A stretch of 7,981 nucleotides of DNA from Ignavibacteria bacterium (lineage in GTDB: Bacteria > Bacteroidota > Ignavibacteria > Tepidaquicellales > OLB5), in contig JAOADS010000101.1 in NCBI GenBank assembly GCA_026417195.1, positions 1-7,981 of the forward strand. Reading direction: 5' to 3'. The translations under genes and the position numbers were made by a program. A model generated the notes under the pieces. That model saw only the letters and a program-made list of their open reading frames with translations. It was not told the origin of the DNA and ran no database searches. Positions within the stretch are counted from its first letter, which is position 1, and every line of letters starts with the position of its first letter. Below are positions 1-5,505 of this stretch, in pieces.

Positions 1-2
1 AA

Positions 3-353
3 AAATATCCTGTTCAGTATTCAAAAACAGTCTATAATATTGCAGATACATATCTGTCTTTAGGGAAAATCAGGAAATCAAGAGATGATATTGTTACTGC
101 CATAGAAATGTTTTCAGAATCTATGAAATACCGTGGTAAAAATTCTTACCCGTTTAACTATGCACTTACTGCATTTTCTATGGGCAGATGTTATGCAATC
201 CTGGCTACCCACGAGAATAAGACAGATAATTACCATAAAGCTATTTCCCTTTTTGATGAAGCTCTGGAAATATTCACAGAGAAAGATTATCCGGAAATGA
301 ACAGAAAGGTTCATGAAGAAATAACTGCTGTCAAGAAGATTTTTTTCGTATGA
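3..353 (+). CDS. Tetratricopeptide-repeat protein, C-terminal part (5' end outside window)
   Basis: The frame is open from the window edge to a TGA at 351-353, giving 116 visible residues. The ATG at 108 is internal: the coding pattern continues upstream of it without a stop. The visible part holds about two TPR-type helical hairpin units. The dipeptide YP recurs at visible residues 2, 49 and 96, an exact 47-residue period. Each unit has the TPR-like spacing Y..T..N.G..Y..L followed by AI.(L/M)F.E(A/S), for example AISLFDEAL near residues 80-88. This resembles the long-unit TPRs found in bacterial scaffold and signalling proteins, which mediate protein-protein contacts. The protein ends shortly after a third YP with a basic, aromatic tail (VKKIFFV). 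The N-terminal domain is not visible, so the partner or effector function cannot be named. The family call is fairly safe and the role is unknown. Confidence 0.75.
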   Translation, partial: KYPVQYSKTVYNIADTYLSLGKIRKSRDDIVTAIEMFSESMKYRGKNSYPFNYALTAFSMGRCYAILATHENKTDNYHKAISLFDEALEIFTEKDYPEMNRKVHEEITAVKKIFFV

Positions 354-388
354 GAGCGTTTTGTTGCATCCAGCCTTATGTATATTCA

Positions 389-419
389 TTGATTTTCTTT
401 ACAAATCTGGATATTTTTG
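389..419 (+). promoter_or_regulatory. Bacteroidota-type promoter of the tRNA-Asn gene
   Basis: A TTG at 389-391 is followed, after exactly 20 bases, by TATTTTTG at 412-419, which fits the consensus TAnnTTTG at every fixed position. This is the -33/-7 promoter form known for the primary sigma factor of Bacteroidota. Transcription would start a few bases downstream, just before the tRNA 5' end at 428, so the leader would be very short. The motif match is seen directly. Promoter activity is inferred from spacing and position. Confidence 0.6.
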
Positions 420-427
420 TAATAAAT

Positions 428-501
428 TCCGCAGTAGCTCAGTTGGTTAGAGCATCTGACTGTTAATCAGAGGGTCGTAGGTTCAAGTCCTACCTGCGGA
501 G
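428..501 (+). tRNA. tRNA-Asn (anticodon GTT)
   Basis: A full cloverleaf can be drawn. The acceptor stem is TCCGCAG (428-434) paired with CTGCGGA (494-500), with discriminator G at 501. The D-stem is GCTC/GAGC, the anticodon stem is TCTGA/TCAGA around the loop CTGTTAA (anticodon GTT, asparagine), and the T-stem is GTAGG/CCTAC with loop TTCAAGT. All stems pair without mismatches. The 3' CCA is not encoded (CTG follows the discriminator), so it must be added by the CCA-adding enzyme. The gene has its own promoter-like element directly upstream and a hairpin terminator directly downstream, so it looks like a single-gene unit. Confidence 0.97.
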
Positions 502-511
502 CTGAATGAAT

Positions 512-540
512 ACCCGAATTACAATCAGTCGGGTTTTTTT
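512..540 (+). terminator. Rho-independent terminator after tRNA-Asn
   Basis: ACCCGA (512-517) pairs with TCGGGT (529-534) across an 11-base loop, and a run of seven T covers 534-540. It starts 10 bases after the tRNA and ends 20 bases before the next start codon. It probably ends the tRNA transcript. The stem is short (6 bp) and the loop long, so some read-through into the DUF3467 gene is possible. Confidence 0.7.
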
Positions 541-560
541 ATCATAAAATATCTCAAGCC

Positions 561-899
561 ATGGATAATAAAAATGACAACATACCACAGCAGCAAATCA
601 ATATAGAGATTGGTGAAAAGGAAGCTGAAGGGATCTATTCAAATTTGGCAATAATTTCTCATTCACCGGCAGAATTCATAATTGATTTCACAAGGGTTCT
701 TCCGGGGATACCTAAGTCTAAAATAAGTGCAAGGATTATTATGACACCTCAACATGCCAAGATGCTTTTGGGAGCTTTAAAGGATAATATAGAAAGATAT
801 GAGAGCCAGTTTGGTCAGATTCAGATAGTTGGCATTCCTCAGCAGGCAGGATTTGGTTTCCAGCCAGTCGTTAAGCCGAAGGATGAAAAGATAAATTAA
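561..899 (+). CDS. DUF3467 family protein
   Basis: This is a 112-residue cytosolic protein with no signal peptide or membrane segment. It matches what I know of DUF3467 (Pfam PF11950). A beta-strand-rich start (INIEIGEKEAEGIYSNLA, residues 13-30) is followed by HSPAEFIIDF (34-43), the segment LPGIPKSK (47-54), and a helix containing TPQHAKMLLGAL (62-73) and DNIERYE (75-81). The last 25 residues are a Q/P/G-rich, probably disordered tail. Members are small, widespread in Bacteroidota and relatives, and of unknown biochemical function, so I give none. The ATG at 561 has no Shine-Dalgarno sequence and lies 20 bases after the tRNA terminator. I see no promoter motif in that gap. The stop at 897-899 overlaps the stop of the opposing permease gene. 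Confidence 0.88.
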   Translation: MDNKNDNIPQQQINIEIGEKEAEGIYSNLAIISHSPAEFIIDFTRVLPGIPKSKISARIIMTPQHAKMLLGALKDNIERYESQFGQIQIVGIPQQAGFGFQPVVKPKDEKIN

Positions 900-1999
900 T
901 AATTTTTTTTATATAAGACCACAGCTCCCACCGAAAAAAAAGTTATATTAGCCAGCCACGCTGTGAGCAAAGGGTCCAGGTCACCGTTGTAACCGAAGGA
1001 ATTCGATATTTTTGTAAAGCCCAGATAAATAAAACTAATTAATATACTCATACCGAACTGCATTGCCAGCCCCTTTTTTCTCTTTGTGCCTGCTGATATA
1101 GCCATAGCAAATATAATTACTATGATACTGCTGAACGGGAAAGATATTTTTGCATAGTAATCCACGAGCTGACGGTCTATGTTTTGACCAGTCTTTCTCA
1201 TTCCATCAATAAAGTCTTTTAATTCTGTGTAATTCATTTCATCCGGTTTTAATTGCCTCCTGGTGATTTGTTCCGGTCTGATGGAGATTTTATTTATCCC
1301 GCTTATTTCGTTCAATTTTTTTCTCTCATAGTAAGACATAAGTTCAGAATCATCTGAGAAAGTTCTTTCAACGGCACCGATAAGAATCCATTCTTCATTT
1401 TCCCATATCATTTCTTTGGCGTCAATGCGTTTGATAAGTCGTGTAAGAGTGTCCGGGTTATATATTTGTATCGAAACTCCTGATGCTGAAAGCTTATCGT
1501 CTCTGAAGTTTTCCATTAAAAGAAACTGGTTTCTGGATTCCTGAAAATAAAGTCTTCCCAGTCCTGAAACCTGAATATTTTTCTTTAAATAATTTCTTTC
1601 GATGAAAAACTTTTTTTTATTTGCTTCGGGAACTATCCAGTTGTTGAAATAAAGTGAAATTAATGTTACTAATATTCCGCAGAAAAGTAGAGGCGCCATG
1701 AACCTGATAAGACTGACCCCGGCATTCTTAACTGCAACTATTTCATTGAAATTAACCATTCTTCCAGCCGTAAACAGAGTGGCAAGGAGAACGGATACAG
1801 GGGTAATCAGCTTAATGATTTCCGGAGTGAAATAGAAGTAATACTCCAGTATCATTCCATAGCCTACTTTATTGTCTATAAACTTGTCAAGGGTTTCAAA
1901 AAGGTCAATCAGTATGAAGATGGTTATGAAACATAAAAGGGCAAAAAGAAAGTTTTTTGCAAACTGAAATATAATATATTTATCAATCTTTTTGCCCAA
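896..1999 (-). CDS. lptG: LptF/LptG family permease (lipopolysaccharide export)
   Basis: This is a 367-residue inner-membrane protein of the YjgP/YjgQ (LptF/LptG) family, the transmembrane part of the LptB2FG ABC transporter that lifts lipopolysaccharide out of the inner membrane. The architecture is typical. There are three N-terminal membrane helices (about 14-33, 57-78, 98-118), a beta-rich periplasmic domain (about 120-280, beta-jellyroll in the family), and three C-terminal helices (about 285-303, 312-330, 343-363). Family motifs are NFNEIVAVKNAGVS (83-96), the PFSS of the fourth helix (288-291), and LTAWLAN (345-351) in the last helix. The LptG rather than LptF assignment is tentative. 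The only in-frame start is TTG at 1997-1999: an in-frame TGA lies two codons upstream and the first internal ATG is codon 49. It begins 9 bases after the stop of the last barrel gene, so it is probably the last gene of that operon. Confidence 0.9.
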   Translation of the reverse strand: MGKKIDKYIIFQFAKNFLFALLCFITIFILIDLFETLDKFIDNKVGYGMILEYYFYFTPEIIKLITPVSVLLATLFTAGRMVNFNEIVAVKNAGVSLIRFMAPLLFCGILVTLISLYFNNWIVPEANKKKFFIERNYLKKNIQVSGLGRLYFQESRNQFLLMENFRDDKLSASGVSIQIYNPDTLTRLIKRIDAKEMIWENEEWILIGAVERTFSDDSELMSYYERKKLNEISGINKISIRPEQITRRQLKPDEMNYTELKDFIDGMRKTGQNIDRQLVDYYAKISFPFSSIIVIIFAMAISAGTKRKKGLAMQFGMSILISFIYLGFTKISNSFGYNGDLDPLLTAWLANITFFSVGAVVLYKKNY

Positions 2000-2008
2000 C
2001 CATCAAAA

Positions 2009-2893
2009 TTATTTTTTGGGAGTTTTTTTAGTTTTAGTATTTAAATAAATATTTACTGCAAGATAAACAGTACCCCAGTTGATCTTTTTCTTATTTGCAG
2101 TATATTGTTTCGGGAAATTGTTTGATAGGTAATTAGGCAAACTTGAGCGGAAAACCCCTTCTTCATCATTAAGATTTGCATTTTGCCTTCCCCACTCATA
2201 AAAATCTGCAGTACTGCCTCCACTTGATTCCTTCAGTAAGAGGTTTCCTAAATCATATTTAACTCCCAAAGCCATACCGAACACATTGGAAAATTTATAT
2301 TCGAGTCCGGCATCAAAGTTTGCACCGATTCTGAATCCCGTTGTTTTAAATCTGACTGTATCGTATGTACTGGGGCTTCTTTCTAAGGTAGATGTGAAGG
2401 AATTGAATGAAACGTTTGCTCCGAAATAAGGAGAAAAAACTTTTGTAAATGAAGTTGGAGCAAGTTCCAGACCGAAACCAAAACTAAAAGCTGAAAATGA
2501 ATAGTTGTAATCCTGAGGTGGAGTGAAATAGTCATTTGAGTCATTAGGATTTAAGTATATCTGATTGCCTTTTTTCTTGGACTGAAATGTGTTAAATGAC
2601 GTAAAACCCAAAAAACCGGAACCTCTTACTATGTTATATTTATCAAAATTTATTTTAACAGCTCCAAAGAAATTAATTCCTGTCTGAGCTGCGTAATTGG
2701 TTTTGTAAAGATTTGTATCTATAAGTGCAAGTTGTATTCCCCTATATGAACTATACATCAGATAATCTTTTCCTTTTAATTCATCAAAAGGTTCTGAAAC
2801 GCCGAGACCTATACGTATTATAGGTTTATCAAACTGTGAGTAACTAATCGTGCTTAAAATTGCTAGAATAATGATTGTTTTTAACATTTTCAT
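2009..2893 (-). CDS. Secreted outer-membrane beta-barrel protein, paralog 4 (most divergent)
   Basis: This is a 294-residue protein with a signal peptide (MKMLK, hydrophobic core 6-17, end YSQ at 18-20). The rest is alternating polar and aromatic/aliphatic strands separated by G/N/S-rich turns, as in small outer-membrane barrels of roughly eight strands. It keeps the shared landmarks of the array: DELKG (37-41), FSPYFGANV (153-161), FRIGANFDAGLEYKF (187-201), GVKYDLGNLL (210-219) and LNDEE (241-245), then a last strand (WGTVYLAVNIYL) and a lysine-rich tail. It is longer than its neighbours because of insertions around 42-70, 104-130 and 220-270, probably surface loops. It begins 22 bases after the paralog-3 stop and ends 9 bases before the permease start, consistent with one transcript. 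Family membership is clear from internal comparison. Its ligand or function is unknown. Confidence 0.8.
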   Translation of the reverse strand: MKMLKTIIILAILSTISYSQFDKPIIRIGLGVSEPFDELKGKDYLMYSSYRGIQLALIDTNLYKTNYAAQTGINFFGAVKINFDKYNIVRGSGFLGFTSFNTFQSKKKGNQIYLNPNDSNDYFTPPQDYNYSFSAFSFGFGLELAPTSFTKVFSPYFGANVSFNSFTSTLERSPSTYDTVRFKTTGFRIGANFDAGLEYKFSNVFGMALGVKYDLGNLLLKESSGGSTADFYEWGRQNANLNDEEGVFRSSLPNYLSNNFPKQYTANKKKINWGTVYLAVNIYLNTKTKKTPKK

Positions 2894-2915
2894 TAATAAA
2901 TTTTTTATTTTTGAG

Positions 2916-3683
2916 TTACTTTCCGAAATAAAATACTAATCCTCCGTAAAACTGCAGGAATGTTATGTTTTTCTTAGGGTATTTTACTCCGTTATCGGAA
3001 ATATGTTCCCCGTCATTAAGGTTGTATTTCGATCCGATATCTTTATTAAATGACTTACCTATAATGTTAGCGAAACCATATTTAGCACCTAATATCAGAC
3101 CTAAATTCTGGTGAAAAGCATAATCAACACCACCACCTCCGGCTATACCTAATCTTATTGTTGAGTTCATTGTATATTCTGAAGATCCTCCATTTATTTT
3201 CAGTTTTCCTCCGAAAAAGTTTATTGAAAGCTCAAAACCAATAAAGGGACTAAATCTCCTTTTTTTTGACTGAAAGACGTATTCACTACCGAAACTTATG
3301 CCTACGTGACTTTGAGTAAGATCAAAATCTCCGTTACCACTTGTGTCATTATAGGCAATAAAATTACTGAATATGTTAAAAGTAATTCCTGTTGTAATAT
3401 TAAAGTTACTTTTATATTTAATCGGAAGTTTTACTAATACTCCAAAATTAATACCAGATTTCATAAAGAAGGTATTAGTATCCGGATTTCCGTTTCCTGT
3501 CCATTGATAGTAATACTCACCGAAATTTCCCTTAAGATCTGGCAGTGGATGAGAATAACCAGCTGTAAACTGAACTTTACCTTTAGGCTGTGAGAATATG
3601 CTGACGGAAAATATTATAAGAATTACTGTAACAAAAATCCTAGACTTGATTGAAGTGAAATGAAAGGGGAAAGTATATATCAT
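2916..3683 (-). CDS. Secreted outer-membrane beta-barrel protein, paralog 3
   Basis: This is a 255-residue paralog of the flanking barrels. The ATG overlaps the previous gene's TGA in an ATGA (3680-3683), which implies translational coupling and supports this start. No other Met occurs before residue 74. The signal peptide is unusual: about 15 residues (MIYTFPFHFTSIKSR) precede the hydrophobic core (16-30) and the SQ end at 31-32. Shared landmarks are GYSHPLPDLKG (42-52), FSPFIGFEL (144-152), IRLGIAGGGGVDYAF (176-190), GAKYGFANIIGK (199-210) and LND (222-224). The protein ends on a beta-strand with aromatic residues at the extreme C-terminus (GGLVFYFGK), closest of the four to a canonical barrel-assembly signal. 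It probably resides in the outer membrane. Function is unknown. Confidence 0.82.
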   Translation of the reverse strand: MIYTFPFHFTSIKSRIFVTVILIIFSVSIFSQPKGKVQFTAGYSHPLPDLKGNFGEYYYQWTGNGNPDTNTFFMKSGINFGVLVKLPIKYKSNFNITTGITFNIFSNFIAYNDTSGNGDFDLTQSHVGISFGSEYVFQSKKRRFSPFIGFELSINFFGGKLKINGGSSEYTMNSTIRLGIAGGGGVDYAFHQNLGLILGAKYGFANIIGKSFNKDIGSKYNLNDGEHISDNGVKYPKKNITFLQFYGGLVFYFGK

Positions 3684-4453
3684 TTTTTATGTTTTTTTAC
3701 ATTTCCCCCGAAGCCAAATGAAATACCAGCAGAAAACTGAATGTGGTGAATGGATTTTGACTTGTTGAATGAAGTTTCCGCATCATTGAGAGGTATTTCC
3801 CTTGCTTCAAAGTTTATGGGATCTTCTGGTACGTCGTTTGTGCCCGATCCGCTTGGGAGACTTTCTGTTTTCCTGCCAAGCATATTGGAGATACAATATT
3901 TTATGCTTAAAACCACAGAGCTTGTTTTACTGATTTTGAATTCAACTCCACCATTGATATTCAGACCGAAGCGGCTTTCGCTTTTCCTGTTTGCTGTGAA
4001 GTTTGTATCACCTGTAGCCTCTACTTTTCCGCTGAAGAAATTAGCTGTAAGTTCAGCTCCTACAAATGGTATTGTTTTTGATGATGAACTAAGCAGAAAT
4101 TCAGCACCTCCGGAAATTGTAAATATATTAAATGAGTTTTTGTAAGAAAGATTAGTATATGTACCTTTTCCGCTGAAACTGGAAAAGTTCAAACCTGCAG
4201 TCAGCCTTCCTTTAGCTGAAGAGTCGTATGTGTATTTAAATGATGTACCTATGTTATATCCACTTGAAGTAAGGTAATTCGGATGAAAAAAGAAATTTAT
4301 TTTCTCATTTCCTGAAAGAGATGGAAATTCTCCTTTAAGGTCAGAAACAGGCAGGCTATAACCTCCGTAAGCTGATATGTTGAACTTTTGCTGAGAAAAA
4401 TTATCGTTCATTACAAACAGTAAACCCACCAGAAGACATAAAATACTATACAT
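3680..4453 (-). CDS. Secreted outer-membrane beta-barrel protein, paralog 2
   Basis: I chose the ATG at 4451-4453 (257 residues). An in-frame TTG two codons upstream (4457-4459) is the only alternative, because a TAG lies three codons before that TTG. The N-terminus is hydrophobic (MYSILCLLVGLLFVM) and a FSQQ cleavage-like site lies at 19-22, but no Lys or Arg precedes the core, which is odd for a signal peptide. The body is the same barrel pattern as its neighbours: GGYSLPVSDLKG (30-41), IPFVGAELTANFFSG (128-142), RFGLNINGGVEF (161-172), IKYCISNMLGR (184-194), LND (222-224), a last strand HHIQFSAGISFGF (236-248) and a lysine-rich tail. It starts 54 bases after the paralog-1 stop and overlaps paralog 3 by 4 bases. 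Function is unknown. Confidence 0.82.
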   Translation of the reverse strand: MYSILCLLVGLLFVMNDNFSQQKFNISAYGGYSLPVSDLKGEFPSLSGNEKINFFFHPNYLTSSGYNIGTSFKYTYDSSAKGRLTAGLNFSSFSGKGTYTNLSYKNSFNIFTISGGAEFLLSSSSKTIPFVGAELTANFFSGKVEATGDTNFTANRKSESRFGLNINGGVEFKISKTSSVVLSIKYCISNMLGRKTESLPSGSGTNDVPEDPINFEAREIPLNDAETSFNKSKSIHHIQFSAGISFGFGGNVKKHKK

Positions 4454-4507
4454 ATACAAAGTTACCTATTCGGTGAAAAACAAAAAAGGATATGTTATGT
4501 ACCTTTG

Positions 4508-5245
4508 TTATTTCCTTTTACTCGGGTGCATTAAATAGTAGGATACACCTGCATAAATTTGCAGTAAAGAAATATTCTTTGTCTTTAACGAACCGGATTC
4601 CTTATCGTTAAGATTATATTCTCCCACAGCTGCAACAGAATCATATTGTTTCCCTATCAGATTAACCATACTGTATTTAGCTCCTATAAGAGCTCCTATG
4701 TTTTTTGAAAATGAAAATTCAATTCCTCCGCCAAGTGTAATACCGAATCTTGATGCAGATTTAAGGTTTTTCTTTGTGGTGCCGGCATGTTCATGAAAAA
4801 CTGACGGATTTATCAGGGTAACGGTTTCTTCAGTTTCTCCGCTAATGAAATTTCCGGTTAATTCAAATCCTATAAAGGGATTGGTTTTCCCTTTAGGAGT
4901 GAAGGAATACTCAGCACCTAAACCAGCTGAGATGATATTCATATGCTTATGTTCTTTTACTTTATTTCCGTGAATGTATTCACCCTCACCGGACATTCTG
5001 TTAAAGCTTCCTCCAAAAGTGATTCTGAAATTTCTTTTTTTATCAATTGCATATTTACCGTTAAGCCCTATATTGAAACCATTTTTAATTCCATATGTAT
5101 TAAGTCTGTCTGATGAGTCACTAATATTCCCTTTAAGTTCTCCCATTGGAAGATTATATCCTCCGCTTAAGGATATTATTAAGCGAGGCTGAGACAAAAT
5201 GCTGAGGGAAAGAAGAAAGATAAGCGAAGATATGATAGGTTTCAT
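4508..5245 (-). CDS. Secreted outer-membrane beta-barrel protein, paralog 1 (first of the array)
   Basis: This is a 245-residue protein and the most compact member. The signal peptide covers residues 1-19 (MKP, then a hydrophobic core, ending LSQ). Landmarks are GGYNLPMGELKG (28-39), NPFIGFELTGNFISG (122-136), RFGITLGGGIEFSF (166-179), GAKYSMVNLIGK (188-199), NLND (211-214) and the last strand LLQIYAGVSYYL (227-238) followed by HPSKRK. Strand-and-turn alternation suggests about eight transmembrane beta-strands. Histidines cluster in predicted loops (92, 99, 101, 151, 153). The ATG has no ribosome-binding sequence. It lies 34 bases downstream of the palindrome at 5280-5301, and I can find no TAnnTTTG promoter in that short gap. 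It is probably the first gene of an operon running through to the permease gene. Function is unknown. Confidence 0.82.
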   Translation of the reverse strand: MKPIISSLIFLLSLSILSQPRLIISLSGGYNLPMGELKGNISDSSDRLNTYGIKNGFNIGLNGKYAIDKKRNFRITFGGSFNRMSGEGEYIHGNKVKEHKHMNIISAGLGAEYSFTPKGKTNPFIGFELTGNFISGETEETVTLINPSVFHEHAGTTKKNLKSASRFGITLGGGIEFSFSKNIGALIGAKYSMVNLIGKQYDSVAAVGEYNLNDKESGSLKTKNISLLQIYAGVSYYLMHPSKRK

Positions 5246-5279
5246 ATATTATTTCGAATTTATTTTTTAATAAATAAGA

Positions 5280-5301
5280 AAGGGAGCTTTAAAGCTCCCT
5301 T
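5280..5301 (-). terminator. Perfect 22-bp palindrome, probable terminator upstream of the barrel operon
   Basis: An 11-bp perfect inverted repeat (arm AAGGGAGCTTT, centre between 5290 and 5291) continues outward with one mismatch for about four more base pairs. On the minus strand it is followed by a T-rich stretch. On the plus strand it is followed by TCTTTAAATTTTATTTTA. It lies just past the stop codon of the barrel-gene fragment, where a terminator of the original gene would sit. A perfectly self-complementary stem with no true loop could also be an operator site. Which strand it serves cannot be decided by eye. Confidence 0.6.
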
Positions 5302-5315
5302 CTTTAAATTTTATT

Positions 5316-5442
5316 TTATCTTTTTCTGCTCTTAGGCTGATTAAGTAAGAAACTGACTCCGGCAGAAAGCTGTATGTACTGTATGTTTCCATGCTTCCCT
5401 TAGTATGTTCTTGCTAAAGTTTGTTCCAACAAGTATAAGAAA
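5316..5442 (-). pseudogene. Decayed 3' fragment of a fifth barrel paralog
   Basis: Two pieces of the barrel family can be read in the minus-strand gap downstream of the Cu-ATPase. The upstream piece (5401-5442) reads FLILVGTNFSKNIL, which lines up with FANIIGKSFNKDIG of paralog 3 (205-217). The downstream piece (5316-5399) is in a different frame and reads GNIQYIQLSAGVSFLLN, followed by a basic tail and TAA. This matches the last strand of paralog 2 (HHIQFSAGISF) and of paralog 1 (LLQIYAGVSYYL). The pieces abut at about 5400, where the intact genes have roughly 20-40 more residues including the LND loop. A deletion plus frameshift is therefore implied, with an in-frame TAA at 5400-5402. No signal peptide or N-terminal barrel part remains between here and the ATPase stop at 5506. 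It is not expected to be functional. Confidence 0.75.
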
Positions 5443-5505
5443 TATTTATTAAAGTAAAAATAAATAAATATTTATATTTTCTGAACTGGCTATAGCTTGG
5501 AATAA

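Noticed and set aside
114..389. Minus-strand open frame opposite the TPR gene
   Set aside because: Antisense to a well-supported coding frame with TPR character. The translated product has no recognisable pattern and is cysteine- and aromatic-rich at random.
428..501. tRNA-Asn as an integration site for a mobile element
   Set aside because: No second copy of the tRNA 3' end, no integrase and no phage-like genes in the window.
3750..4145. Plus-strand open frame of 131 codons inside barrel paralog 2
   Set aside because: Lies fully opposite a gene with clear paralogs on both sides. Its product has no family character and no orthologous frame exists opposite the other barrels.
4974..5192. Plus-strand open frame opposite barrel paralog 1
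   Set aside because: Hydrophobic, proline- and leucine-rich product, expected as the antisense of strand-rich coding sequence.
5430..5437. Minus-strand TATACTTG as a -7 promoter element for the barrel operon
   Set aside because: One mismatch to TAnnTTTG, no TTG at the expected upstream spacing, and it lies inside the recognisable gene remnant, ahead of the palindrome.
5456..5480. AT-only dyad (core ATAAATATTTAT at 5464-5475) as a terminator of the Cu-ATPase gene
   Set aside because: No G or C in the stem, so the hairpin would be very weak. It is best explained as AT-rich intergenic drift.
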